A DNA stretch of 64,000 nt from Candidatus Pantoea persica (GCF_013753875.1 NZ_SMDS01000016.1:124001-188000), one strand, 5' to 3'. Positions 52,691 through 62,122 are shown, counted from the stretch's first letter. The notes: generated from the sequence alone by a model not told the origin. Made by a program: numbers and translations.

Positions 52691-52788
52691 TATTACCTCA
52701 GCAGAATCAGGTTGAACGAACGTTGAGGTTGATGTGGGGATGGCGGGGAAAATTTCAAGCCGACGTCAGCGACGACGTCGGCAAGCGT

Positions 52789-53271
52789 TCAGAAAGTAAG
52801 CTTGTGGTGCCCGGCCAGCGAGTGCGACAGCGTGGTGCCGTCCACCATCTCCAGCTTGCCGCCCACCGGCACGCCGTGGGGTTGGTGGCGAGGATCACCT
52901 CTTTAATGGTCTCGCTCTCCAGCCGCTGCTCAAGCCGGTCCAGCCCGATATCCTGCGGCCGATGCCGTCCAGCGGAGAGAGGTGCCCCATCAGCACGAAA
53001 TAGCGACCGGCGAACTGGCCGGTTTGCTCGATGGCGTAAATATCCGTCGGACTCTCCACCACTCAGATTTGCCCGTTTTGCTGACGCCGCGGATTGGCGC
53101 AGATAGTGCAAATTTCCTGCTCGGTGAAGGTGCGGCAGTCGGCGCAGTGGCCGATTTCCGACATGGCGCGCTGCAGCAGCTGAAACGCAATACGCTGTGC
53201 CAACTTCGGCCCAACGCCGGGCAGACAGCGCAGCGCTCCATCAGGGATTCAAGCAGTGGACTGGTTTGCAT
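52789..53271 (-). pseudogene. recR: recombination protein RecR, frameshifts and deletion
   Basis: ATG 53271 begins [12 protein letters not shown] and then shifts. [34 protein letters not shown] (zinc finger) meets TGA where E. coli has Cys (GQICVVESP). [34 protein letters not shown] (Toprim) follows, then another shift, [22 protein letters not shown], and a deletion of about 30 residues to [21 protein letters not shown]. The stop is at 52789. The RecFOR gap-repair route is therefore defective. Confidence 0.9.
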
Positions 53272-53600
53272 CAGAACGGCATCTTAAAGCCCGGCGGCAG
53301 CTGCACGCCGGCGGAAACAGAAGCCATTTTCTCTTTCTGCGTTTCGTCGATGCGGCGCGCGGCGTCGTTGAACGCGGCGGCGACCAGATCTTCCAGCATA
53401 TCTTTGTCATCTTCCAGCAGGCTGGGATCGATCTCCACGCGGCGGCAGTTGTGCGCGCCGTTGATGGTCACTTTCACCAGGCCCGCGCCCGATTCGCCGG
53501 TGACTTCCAGTGCAGCGATCTCTTCTTGGACCTGGGCCACTTTGTATTGCATCTGCTGGGCCTGCTTCATCAGGTTACCCAGTCCGCCTTTACCAAACAT
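53271..53600 (-). CDS. ybaB: nucleoid-associated protein YbaB/EbfC
   Basis: A 109-aa DNA-binding protein of E. coli length, tweezer-like dimer fold. Conserved parts are [34 protein letters not shown] and [26 protein letters not shown]. The stop overlaps the recR start by one base. It is the middle gene of dnaX-ybaB-recR and remains open. Confidence 0.95.
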   Translation of the reverse strand: MFGKGGLGNLMKQAQQMQYKVAQVQEEIAALEVTGESGAGLVKVTINGAHNCRRVEIDPSLLEDDKDMLEDLVAAAFNDAARRIDETQKEKMASVSAGVQLPPGFKMPF

Positions 53601-53655
53601 AGTTTTATCTCTCAGCTAAGGCCGCATCGCTATCCAGAAGACAGCGGCAGCGTGG

Positions 53656-55584
53656 TCAAACGGGTCGAATACTCTCTTCATCCAGATCGGCATCGAAGAA
53701 CCGGCGTAGCGTCTGGATGTGCGTATCGCTAATAATAGACTGGCGCGCCTGCGCCAGCTTCTCTTCATAAATGGCCTGCCGCCATTCAAGCGGTGTTAAC
53801 ACCGCCGGATTATCATCTTCGATAATCGTCAGCTCAACTGGCTGGCCGGCGGCGTCGCTCAATGCCGCGCCGAGCACCTGCTGCGCCGAGGCGGAATTCA
53901 GATGACGCTGGCTGGAACGCAAGTGCAGGCAAACGCCCTGCTCCGTGCTCTCTTTCCAGGCGTTCAGCGCCAGCTGCTGCACCAGCTTCGGCAGTGCCAG
54001 AGCGTCGATTTCCGCCGCCCAAGGATCGTGCTGCTGCGCCTCTTCCATCAGGCGCGCCGCCAGCTCAGGGGTTTTCTCATGCTCAAGCGCCGAACGCAAG
54101 GCTTTTGGCGTGGCGACCGGCTCGGCCACTACTTCAACCTGAGTTTGCGCTTTCCAGCGGTAGGCCTCTTTTTTCACCGGCACCGCGTCGCGCGGTCGCG
54201 CCTGCGCTCGTTCGGCCACACGTTCGGTAACGGACGCCAGACGCGCCAGCGCGGAGTTAGCCGACGCTGCCGGCTCACTCTTTTTTACTTTGTTAGCTCC
54301 CTGACGCAGCAGCTGAGTGCGCGCCTGCAGGAGCTGGCTGGTAGCATCGGAAAGCGGGCCGTCGGGCGCAGAGGCGGGCGGCGCAGTGCGTTCAGGCGGC
54401 GGCGCCATCTGCAGCTGGGCGGAGGCGGCGGCCGGCGCCGTTTGCGGCTCCGCCTGCGGCGTTATCGCCGGACGCGCCACCGGCTCGGCAATCGCCGTGT
54501 GCGGATGGAAGGCCAGCGCGCGCAGCAACGCCATCTCGACGCCCATACGGCGATCCGGCGCCAACGGCAGATCTTTGCGCCCCATCAGTAGCGTCTGGTA
54601 GTAGAGCTGCACATCGGCGGGCGGCAACACGCGCGCCAGCTCGCGCAGGCGCGGCGCGTGGCTCTCTTCTTCATCGTTGATCGAGCTGGGCAGCAGCTGC
54701 ACCATCGCGATGCGGTGCAGCAGACGCAGCATCTCCACCAGCAGCGCCTCCCACTCCACACCGCGCGAGACGGCCTGGTTGAGCAGCGCCATCACCTGTT
54801 CGCCGCTACCGTCCACCAGCGCCTCGATCAGACCCAGCGGCTGCTCATCGTCCAGCGTACCAAGCATCTGGCTGACGCAGCCGCTGCTGACCACGCCCTG
54901 CCCCATGGCGATCGCCTGATCGGTCAGGCTAAGGGCGTCGCGCATGCTGCCGTCGGCGGCGCGCGCCAGCAATTGCAGTGCACGCGGCTCGCTCTCGATC
55001 TGCTCCTGCTGCAGCACATAGTCGAGCTGTTTGCGGATCAGCTCGACGTCGAGCGCCTTGAGATGAAACTGCAGGCAGCGGGACAGGATGGTGACCGGCA
55101 GCTTTTGCGGATCGGTAGTGGCGAGCAGAAATTTAACGTGCGACGGCGGCTCTTCCAGCGTTTTCAACAGCGCATTGAAGCTGTGACGCGACAGCATGTG
55201 CACTTCGTCGATCAGGTAGACTTTGAACCGGCCGCGCGCCGGTGCGTACTGAACGTTGTCCAGCAGGTCGCGTGTGTCTTCGACTTTGGTACGCGAGGCG
55301 GCGTCGATCTCGATCAGATCGACAAAGCGGCCCTGCTCGATCTCGCGGCAGTTGTCGCACTGTCCGCAGGGGGTGGCGGTGATACCGGTTTCGCAGTTGA
55401 GGCCTTTTGCCAGCAGACGCGCGATGGTGGTTTTGCCCACGCCGCGCGTGCCGGAAAAAAGATAAGCATGATGGAGTCGTCCCAGTGACAGTCCATTCGC
55501 CAGCGCGGTCAGGACATGTTCCTGACCGACAACGTCAGCAAATGCCTGGGGACGCCATTTTCGCGCAAGTACCTGATAGCTCAT
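53656..55584 (-). CDS. dnaX: DNA polymerase III tau/gamma subunit
   Basis: A 642-aa tau subunit (E. coli 643 aa), the ATPase of the clamp loader. Walker A GTRGVGKT has Lys51; zinc Cys are 64, 73, 76 and 79; DEVHMLS is Walker B. The C-terminal third contains the DnaB- and alpha-binding domains. A conserved -1 frameshift signal at 54280-54286 allows production of the shorter gamma form. Starts ATG 55584 and lies upstream of ybaB. Intact. Confidence 0.97.
   Translation of the reverse strand: MSYQVLARKWRPQAFADVVGQEHVLTALANGLSLGRLHHAYLFSGTRGVGKTTIARLLAKGLNCETGITATPCGQCDNCREIEQGRFVDLIEIDAASRTKVEDTRDLLDNVQYAPARGRFKVYLIDEVHMLSRHSFNALLKTLEEPPSHVKFLLATTDPQKLPVTILSRCLQFHLKALDVELIRKQLDYVLQQEQIESEPRALQLLARAADGSMRDALSLTDQAIAMGQGVVSSGCVSQMLGTLDDEQPLGLIEALVDGSGEQVMALLNQAVSRGVEWEALLVEMLRLLHRIAMVQLLPSSINDEEESHAPRLRELARVLPPADVQLYYQTLLMGRKDLPLAPDRRMGVEMALLRALAFHPHTAIAEPVARPAITPQAEPQTAPAAASAQLQMAPPPERTAPPASAPDGPLSDATSQLLQARTQLLRQGANKVKKSEPAASANSALARLASVTERVAERAQARPRDAVPVKKEAYRWKAQTQVEVVAEPVATPKALRSALEHEKTPELAARLMEEAQQHDPWAAEIDALALPKLVQQLALNAWKESTEQGVCLHLRSSQRHLNSASAQQVLGAALSDAAGQPVELTIIEDDNPAVLTPLEWRQAIYEEKLAQARQSIISDTHIQTLRRFFDADLDEESIRPV
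54275..54286 (-). promoter_or_regulatory. dnaX: programmed -1 frameshift site for the gamma subunit
   Basis: In the tau frame the slippery heptamer A AAA AAG (54286-54280) is correctly phased after GTA. Slipping back one base yields GAG then TGA (54277-54275), giving a gamma protein of about 436 aa. An AGCCG/CGGCT hairpin follows directly. The arrangement equals that of E. coli. Confidence 0.9.
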
Positions 55585-55722
55585 ATGGATTCGATCACTG
55601 GATGTGGTTGGAAAGATGAGCGCAGACGCGCTGCAACTCCTGTATATCGTTGCAGTAGTTTAACAGCGACGGCGGGCATTGCCTATTACTTGTGGCCTCG
55701 CGCGCGGCAAGGCCACGGTCAC

Positions 55723-56274
55723 TCAGTGACCCGGGAAGTTTACCAAGCTGTAGCAGTCGACGCCCAGCGCTTTCAGGCGGGATTCGCCGGTCAGATCGAA
55801 GAGGTTAATCACAAAGGCGGCGTCTCTGACTTCGCCGCCGGCGCGGCGGAGCAGCTTGACCGTCGCTTCGAGGGTGCCGCCGGTCGCCAGCAGATCGTCC
55901 ACCACCAGCACCACGTCGCCGGGCTTGATGGCGTCCTGATGCAGCTCAAGCGCATCGGGGCCGTACTCCAGCTCATAGGATTCGCTGTAGGTAGCGCGTG
56001 GCAGCTTGCCGGGCTTGCGCACCGGCACAAAGCCGACGCCTAACGCCAGCGCCACGGGCGCGCCGAAGAGAAAGCCGCGCGCTTCCGTTCCCACCACCTT
56101 GGTGATGCCCTTGTCGCGGTAGCGCTCGACAAACAGCGCGATGGTCGCGGCATAGGCTTTGGGATCTTCCAGCAGGCTGGTGACGTCGCGGAAGAGAATC
56201 CCCGGTTTCGGGTAATCCGGAATGCTTTTAATGCTCTCTTTAATGAATTCAAGCTGCTGCGCAGTTGCGGTCAT
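55723..56274 (-). CDS. apt: adenine phosphoribosyltransferase
   Basis: A 183-aa enzyme of E. coli length starting at ATG 56274 ([20 protein letters not shown]); 14 upstream codons are not conserved. It converts adenine and PRPP to AMP. The PRPP-binding motif [13 protein letters not shown] and the EARGFLFG loop are present. Intact, so adenine salvage remains while gsk is lost. Confidence 0.96.
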   Translation of the reverse strand: MTATAQQLEFIKESIKSIPDYPKPGILFRDVTSLLEDPKAYAATIALFVERYRDKGITKVVGTEARGFLFGAPVALALGVGFVPVRKPGKLPRATYSESYELEYGPDALELHQDAIKPGDVVLVVDDLLATGGTLEATVKLLRRAGGEVRDAAFVINLFDLTGESRLKALGVDCYSLVNFPGH

Positions 56275-56413
56275 AATCTTACGCCTGGTAAAAACTTTAC
56301 ATCGCACAGCTTCCAATACGTCAGATTCCGAAATGAATCAGACGCAGAGAGTAAAAAAGGAAGCAACGCACGAAGATGCCCAAATCTAAGCAAATGGCCG
56401 GCTAAATGCAACC

Positions 56414-56809
56414 TTATCGCGGCGGCGCGCGATCGTCGGGCGTTTCCGCCGCCACAGGAATACTCCATATCATCAGCAGCAAAAGGCAGAGCATTACGCC
56501 AAGAAAGAGGCGCAGCCACAGAATTTTCACCAGCCAGATAGAGAGGCTAAAGGTGACTAAGATCAGCAGGATGGCGCGCCCTTTCGCGCCGGACGGCATC
56601 GCGCGATGCTGCTGCCAGTGACGTAAATAGCGGCCGAACGGCGAGCGCCACAGCAGCCAGTGGTGAAAGCGCGGCGACGAGCGGGCGAAGCACCAGGCCG
56701 CCAGCAGCACGAATGGCGTGGTAGGCAATAAAATGGCAATACAATGCCCAGCGCGCCGAGCACCAGGGCAGGCCAGCCAGCCGAGTGTCAGAAATATAAT
56801 GCGTTGCAT
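56414..56809 (-). pseudogene. ybaN: DUF454 membrane protein YbaN, two compensating frameshifts
   Basis: The frame is open for 131 codons from MQRIIFLTLGWLA to the end, and PTTPFVLLAAWCFARSSPRFHHWLLWRSPFGRYLRHWQQHRAMP matches E. coli YbaN. The segment between, CPGARRAGHCIAILL, does not; the adjacent frame gives ALVLGALGIVLP, which does. Two indels of opposite sign therefore replaced part of the first membrane helix. The protein may not insert properly. The gene counts as damaged though open. Confidence 0.72.
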
Positions 56810-56862
56810 AAAATGGCTTGGATCGTTTGCATGCGCGCTACGTTAGCACAGATAATGAAAAT

Positions 56863-57388
56863 ATGATGGCATTCGCCACCACACAACAGCGCCTGACCGC
56901 CTGCCTGACGGTGCTACAGACGCAGATCGCCCAGCATCCCGACGGACGCTGCCGCATGCCGCGCTTCGACCGGCAGCTGTTCACCACCAAAGGCACGCAG
57001 CTCGCCGACTATCTTATTGGAGATCGAACATAACCTGCAGCGGCTCTGCGCCTCAACCAACGCGCAGGAGCACGGCTGGCTGGCGGAAAAGGTGGTCAAT
57101 CAGATTGCCGCGCTGTAGCGCGAGGCGAGCACGCAGCAGCTGCGCCCGTGCCGCGAGCAGCCGGTCGCCAATCCGCGCCAGCAAACGTTGAATGAATACC
57201 GCGAGTTTGAGCGGCCGCTGCAGGCGATGCTCGACCAGCGCGAGCAGCGGCTGGCGCTGGCGGAGAGCCTGGCGACGCAGCAGCAGCTGAAACAGGAGCT
57301 GGAGACGCTTGAAGGACGCATGGCGCGATGTCGTCAGGCGATTCAGGCGGTGAACTGGGCGCTGACGCTGTGCGGCGGCGCCGGCTAA
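56863..57388 (+). pseudogene. priC: primosomal replication protein PriC, frameshift and stop
   Basis: MMAFATTQQRLTACLTVLQTQIAQH to DRQLFTTKGTQLADYL is one frame, broken near 57015. EIEHNLQRL to WLAEKVVNQIAAL then meets TAG at 57115-57117, and REASTQQLRP to QAVNWALTLCGGAG ends TAA 57388. Placement and helical Arg/Gln/Glu-rich character agree with PriC (175 aa), one of the replication restart factors. Sequence similarity is modest, as usual for PriC. Confidence 0.8.
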
Positions 57389-57423
57389 CGCCTATACTTG
57401 GCCTGTTGCGTCAGGAGCCTGAG

Positions 57424-57570
57424 GTGGGATTGATTGACTGGATAATCACGGGGCTGGCCGCCGGCTGGCTGAAGCGTTATCCGTTTCCCGGTCGACCCGG
57501 CGGTCTGCCCGCGACGCTGGTGCTGGCGGTTATCGGCGCGCTGCTGATCGCGGCAAAACTGCGTATATAA
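57424..57570 (+). CDS. small membrane protein, GlsB/YeaQ-like N-terminus
   Basis: GTG 57424, preceded by AGGAG, encodes 48 residues: VGLIDWIITGLAAGWLKRYP, a short loop FPGRPGG, and a second hydrophobic stretch LPATLVLAVIGALLIAAKL. It resembles a shortened transglycosylase-associated (YeaQ/YmgE) protein with two membrane helices. It ends nine bases before rsmS and may share its transcript. Function unknown. Confidence 0.55.
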   Translation: MGLIDWIITGLAAGWLKRYPFPGRPGGLPATLVLAVIGALLIAAKLRI

Positions 57571-57579
57571 GGAGCCACC

Positions 57580-57735
57580 ATGACGCTAGAAAACGCGCCT
57601 GACGAAGTAAAACTAGCGGTGGATTTGATTCAGCTGCTGGAAGAGAACGGGCTGCCCGTCGAAACGGTGCTGGCGGCGCTGGCGATTGTCCAGCGCGACT
57701 ATGAGAAAAAGCGCGCCGCCGAGCAGCAGCGCTAG
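57580..57735 (+). CDS. rsmS: RsmS (YbaM), DUF2496 ribosome-associated protein
   Basis: A 51-aa protein, [37 protein letters not shown]..., matches E. coli YbaM, now linked to ribosome maturation. GGAG precedes the ATG. Its stop TAG at 57733-57735 lies inside GCTAGC, which also contains the TAG stop of convergent acrR. Intact. Confidence 0.88.
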   Translation: MTLENAPDEVKLAVDLIQLLEENGLPVETVLAALAIVQRDYEKKRAAEQQR

Positions 57736-58387
57736 CGCGCTGCGGTCAGCGTCGGGCTCAGACGCAGCATATCGATAAATATCGATAAACACCTCGACAA
57801 TTTGCGGCGCGGCGGCGGAGAGATCGAAGCTTTCCGGCGTAAACAGCCAGCTTTCCATCATGCCGTTAACGTAGCCGCGCATCAGCAGCGCCGCCTGGCG
57901 CGTATTCAGCGTATCGGGCAACTGGTTTGCCTCAATGCACTCCTTTAAAACATCCTCTATCTTGTCATAGCACTCTGTTAGCAGGCTTTGCTGGATATTG
58001 TATTGTTCAGTGCCGCCATTTCGCCGACAAATTCACATTTGTGAAAGATGATCTCCATCAAGGCGCGCCGCTGCGGATCCTTTGCAGTCGCTTCAAAGAT
58101 ATAGATCAGCATGGCGCGCAAGACGGAAAGTGGATCGCCCGGGTATTTTGTCTGATACTCAAGTTCCACATCGTCGAGCCTAGCGTCGCTGCGCAACCAT
58201 ATTTCGTGTAATACATCGGCTTTATTCTTGAAGTGCCAGTAGATAGCGCCCCCGCGTGACGCCGGCCGCTGCGGCAATATCCGCCAGCGAAGTGGCGGAA
58301 ACGCCCTGACGGGGAAAAAGTGAGAGAGCAGCGTCAAGAATTTGATGACGCGTTTCAAGCGCTTGCGCTTTGGTTTTTTCGTGACAT
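57732..58387 (-). pseudogene. acrR: TetR-family repressor of acrAB, multiple frameshifts
   Basis: ATG 58387 begins MSRK, then an extra A in an A6 run shifts the frame. [41 protein letters not shown] follows, then a shift, then [15 protein letters not shown] to [18 protein letters not shown], another shift, then LLMRGYVNGMMESWLFTPESFDLS and a 10-bp tandem duplication before [14 protein letters not shown]. coli AcrR has 215 aa. Repression of acrA would be lost, but acrA is broken too. Confidence 0.9.
57770..57789 (-). repeat. 10-bp exact tandem duplication in acrR
   Basis: TATCGATAAA occurs twice without spacer (57770-57779 and 57780-57789). It shifts the last 15 codons of acrR out of frame. 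Confidence 0.92.
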
Positions 58388-58416
58388 AAGGGATTTTTTT
58401 TACAAACTGGCAAGTT

Positions 58417-58440
58417 TACATACATTTGTGAATATATATA
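58417..58440. promoter_or_regulatory. AcrR operator in the acrR-acrA gap
   Basis: The 24 bases from 58417 read TACATACATT-TGTG-AATATATATA, matching the E. coli AcrR operator except for two G to A changes in the right half-site. The palindrome is weakened but recognisable. Both the repressor and the target gene are broken. Confidence 0.75.
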
Positions 58441-58529
58441 CCATAGCACGACCCGTGTTTTAGTGCAGCAATGGGTTGATCGGTTTGTGATCCATTGATC
58501 AATTGATATCGGACACTAGAAGTTTATTT

Positions 58530-59596
58530 ATGAATAAAAACAGATAATTATCGCCTCTGGCGGCCGTCCTGATGTTTTCAGGCAGCTTTGTGTTAACAGG
58601 ATGTGATTATAATAAATCCGAACAAGCCGCCCAGCAGCCACCCCCGGAAGTTGGTGTGGTCACCCTTAAAAACGAATCCCTGAAGATCACGACAGAACTT
58701 CCGGGCCAGGCTTCCGCCTATCGCGTGGCGGAAGTGCGTCCTCAGGTTTCCGGTATCATTCTGAAGCGTAATTTTGTGGAAGGCAGCGACATTAAAGCTG
58801 GCGAATCGCTCTATCAGATCGCTCCTGCCACCTACCAGGCAAGCTACGACAGCGCCAAAGGCGATCTGGCGCAGGCGGAAGCCAACGCGCGCATCGCGCA
58901 GCTGAAGGTTAACCTCTATAAACCGTTGCTGGGCACCAAATATATCAGCCAGCAGGATTACGATAACGCCGTCGCGACCGCGGCCCAGAACGCCGCCGCT
59001 GTGCAGGTCGCGAAAGCGAATGTCGAAACCGCCCGCATCAATCTCGCCTACACCAAGGTGACCTCGCCCATCAGCGGCCGTATCGGCAAATCTGCCGTTA
59101 CCGAAGGCGCGCTGGTGCAGAGCGGTCAGACGACCGCGCTGGCCACTGTGCAGCAGCTCGACCCGATGTATGTTGACGTCACCCAGTCCAGCGACGAGTT
59201 TATGCGCCTGCGCGAGGAGCTGGAATCAGGTCAGCTGAAGCAGGTCTATGGCAAAGCCAGCGTCACACTGCTGATGCAGGACGGCAGCGAATCGCCGCAG
59301 AAAGGCACGCTGGAGTTCTCTGACGTCACCGTTGACGAGACCACCGGCTCGATTACGCTGCGCGCCGTTTTCCCGAACCCGGGTCATCGCCTGCTGCCAG
59401 GCATGTTCGTGCGCGCACGTCTGGAAGAAGGCACCAACCCGAATGCGCTGCTGGTTCCGCAGCAGGCGGTGGCGCGTACGCCCACCGGCCAGGCAACGGT
59501 GATGGTAGTCGGCGTAGACAACAAGGTTGAGGTGCGCAGCGTCAACGCTTCGCAGGCGATCGGCGACAAGTGGCTGGTTACCTCTGGTGTGAAAGC
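58530..59596 (+). pseudogene. acrA: multidrug efflux periplasmic adaptor AcrA, early stop and truncated by fusion
   Basis: ATG 58530 reads MNKNR, then TAA at 58545-58547. The frame then stays open through the lipobox VLTGC, PEVGVVTLKNESLKITTELPG, the lipoyl/hairpin domains, and DKWLVTSGVKA at about 59593. E. coli AcrA (397 aa) continues about 45 residues further. Here the sequence passes into a phage bet gene in another frame. ATG 58572 could restart translation but would lack the charged start of the signal peptide. acrB is not present downstream. Confidence 0.92.
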
Positions 59597-60262
59597 GGTA
59601 AACGCCTCGGCATGGCACCAGGCACCGAATTAATAAGCACCCTCAAGAATACGGCGTTCAAGGGGGGTAACGTCACGGACGAGCAATTTACCGCCCTACT
59701 TATCGTTGCCAACCAGTACGGACTCAACCCGTGGACGAAAGAGATTTACGCATTCCCTGATAAGGGCGGCATTGTCCCGGTTGTTGGTGTTGATGGATGG
59801 GCTAGAATCATCAATGAGCACCCACAGTTCGACGGGATGGAGTTCGAGTATGACAAAACCGAAGGGGCTTGCACCTGCAAGATTTACCGAAAAGACCGCA
59901 AACACCCCACTGTAGTTACCGAATATATGGACGAGTGTAAGCGCAACACCCAACCGTGGCAGTCGCACCCTACCCGAATGTTGCGCCACAAGTCACCTAT
60001 TCAGTGTGCACGCATGGCATTTGGGTTTGCTGGCATTTACGACAGCGACGAAGCAGGCGGATTATCGAAAGCAGCCCGGCAAGCGTTGTTGTTGGACAAC
60101 AAACGGACGAGCGTCGCCCTGCACTCATTGCCCGGTGCGAAGAGGCGGCTCAGATGAGCATGGAAGTCTTCGCTGAAACATGGAAAAGCCTGACCCACGA
60201 AGAGCGCCAGATTATCGGCAATGCAGAAAAAGAGCGCATCAAAAAAGCATTCCCGTCGATGC
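59597..60262 (+). pseudogene. bet: phage single-strand annealing protein Bet, N-terminus cut and frameshifted
   Basis: KRLGMAPGTELISTLKNTAFKGG and QFTALLIVANQYGLNPWTKEIYAFPDK, VPVVGVDGWARIINEHPQFDGME, HPTRMLRHKSPIQCARMAFGFAGIYDSDEA match lambda Bet (261 aa) from about residue 20. A frameshift between 60040 and 60120 moves the C-terminus (RPALIARCEEAAQMSMEVFAETWKSLTHEERQ) to another frame. Bet anneals strands in Red recombination. The 5' end is missing at the junction with acrA. Confidence 0.85.
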
Positions 60263-60282
60263 AGAATATAGCGAGGTGGATC

Positions 60283-60786
60283 ATGCAACAGCATAGTGAT
60301 GAATGGTTTTCCGCCCGTTGTGGCAACGTGACCGCCAGTCGCCTATCTGACGTAATGGCAAAAACCAAATCGGGCTATTCCGCCAGCCGCCAGAACTACA
60401 TGGCAGAGCTTATATGCCAGCGCCTAACTGGAAAGGTGGAAGAAAGTTACTCAAACGCCGCCATGCAGCGCGGCACTGAACTTGAACCGATAGCGCGGGA
60501 GATGTACCTGCTTAACCAGTTTGACGCAGAAGTTACAGAAGTGGGATTTATTCCCCATCCAGAGATCGTAGGATTTGGTGCGTCGCCTGATGGCTTGGTC
60601 GGAAATGATGGCCTGATAGAAATAAAATGCCCCAACACATGGACGCATTTAGAGACCATCAAGACCGGTAAGCCGAAAAACCAATACCTCCTACAGATGC
60701 ACGCCCAAATGATGTGTACGGGCAGGAAATGGTGTGATTTTGTCAGCTATGACGAAACGAACTTGAGGTTATTAGGAAATTATCCA
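60283..60786 (+). pseudogene. phage YqaJ-type exonuclease (Exo), C-terminus truncated
   Basis: ATG 60283 follows GAGGTGG. MQQHSDEWFSARCGNVTASRLSDVMAKT, NYMAELICQRLTGK, the catalytic region GFGASPDGLVGNDGLIEIKCPNTWTH (Asp, Glu-x-Lys) and YLLQMHAQMMCTGRKWCDFVSYD agree with lambda Exo/YqaJ nucleases. After this the similarity ends, about 50 residues short. It normally pairs with Bet just upstream. The C-terminal loss coincides with the opposite-strand gene at 60867-61202, suggesting rearrangement. Confidence 0.78.
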
Positions 60787-60866
60787 GGGTGGCGGCATGA
60801 GTGCATGCACGTCGTCGGGCGGCCGTGCAATCAGGTTCCGCTTGACGCAAGGGGTATAGTGCACCG

Positions 60867-61202
60867 TCACATTTTGAGAATGGCAGCAATGATGCTCACG
60901 GCAGCGGCCACCATTAGTCCAAGCCGGATGGTCATCTGCATGCCAAGTTTATCAAAACCGGCAGCCATATCCTTGCGGACATCGGCTATCTCTGCGGACA
61001 GATCCTTGCGTACATCGGCTATCTCTTTGCGAACGTCAGCGATATCGCGCTTCACTTCGGCAATATCAGCCTTGGTAGCGACATCCGCCACTTCATGAGA
61101 CTTGCGTACGACGAGCGAAATCGCCCTAGCCTGTTCTCTAGAGATGCCAGCAGTTTCAAGCTCTTCTGACGCCTGCAATGTATCAAATGCAACCTGGCCC
61201 AT
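60867..61202 (-). CDS. DUF1640-like coiled-coil membrane protein
   Basis: ATG 61202 follows AGGAGG. The 111-aa protein begins MGQVAFDTLQASEELETAGI-SREQARAISLVVRKSHE and continues with a coiled coil of repeating IADVRK(E/D) units, then a C-terminal membrane helix (LGLMVAAAVSIIAAILKM). This matches the bacterial DUF1640 (CCDC90-like) family found in phages and plasmids. No function is established. It is transcribed against the flanking phage genes, like an accessory (moron) gene. Confidence 0.75.
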   Translation of the reverse strand: MGQVAFDTLQASEELETAGISREQARAISLVVRKSHEVADVATKADIAEVKRDIADVRKEIADVRKDLSAEIADVRKDMAAGFDKLGMQMTIRLGLMVAAAVSIIAAILKM

Positions 61203-61312
61203 AGCGGATCCTCCTGTGTTAAGCCAAGTGTAAGCGATCTTACCGCCAATCTGCAAAATTTTACCCGTTAGCCCTCTGATAACTACATCCGTTTAATTAT
61301 GGAGAAATTGTT

Positions 61313-62096
61313 ATGACCAAAATCACCAAAACCCACCTCATGCTCTTTCAGTCTGCTGATTCAGATATCGAGCTACAGGGAACGCTTTATCAAGGTAAGC
61401 CAGTGTTCTTCGCTGTCGAACTGGCGAAAACTCTTGGGTATAGCGACCCACATCAGGCATTAAATAAGCACTGTAAGTCATTGATTAAAATTGATTATGT
61501 CGAAACGACGGAATTGAATTTAGGCTTTTATCCGAAAGGTATCATTCTTGCGCCAGAGTCTGACCTCTACCGCCTGATATTGAAAAGCAAACTCCCCTCT
61601 GCCGAACGTGTGCAGGATTGGGTATGCGAAGAAGTTTTGCCAGCATTGCGCCAGCAGGGCAGCTATAGCATGAAGACCGCCCACCGTGACGAAGGTAGCG
61701 GCTTACCGTAAGGCCCGGGCTATGCAAATCCAGATGGAGATAGCCGAAAAAACCTTCCAGTGGGCGACAGGGCTTTCCGACGCCGCACGCCAAGCCGTTA
61801 TCGCCGGACTGATCAACCCGATCGCTGGACATGAAGTGATTCCAGTACCTGTGCTTGAGAAAAAACACTACACCGCCACGCAAATCGGCAAAATATTTAA
61901 TGTTTCAGCCAACAAAATTGGTCGTATCGCCAACGACAACAATATGAAAACGGAGGAATACGGCGAGTACTACCTGGACAAATCGCGCTACAGCAACAAG
62001 CAGGTTGAAGCTTTCCGCTACAACGATAAGGCGCTGGAAAAATTCAACGACATCCTGCTTGCGGAGTTAGAAGCCGCAAACAGCGGACTCGTGTAG
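61313..62096 (+). pseudogene. BRO-N phage antirepressor, single frameshift
   Basis: ATG 61313 gives MTKITKTHLMLFQSADSDIE, GKPVFFAVELAKTLGYSDPHQALNKHCKS and SDLYRLILKSKLPSAERVQDWVCEEVLPALRQQGSY, a complete BRO-N domain. The frame is lost near 61690. One frame over, TKVAAYRKARAMQIQMEIAEKTFQWATGL and HYTATQIGKIFNVSANKIGRI (helix-turn-helix) continue to SGLV at 62096. A single-base change would restore about 260 residues. Such proteins inactivate phage repressors. Confidence 0.82.
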
Positions 62097-62122
62097 CAAG
62101 AAACCGAAACTCAGCAACCGTA

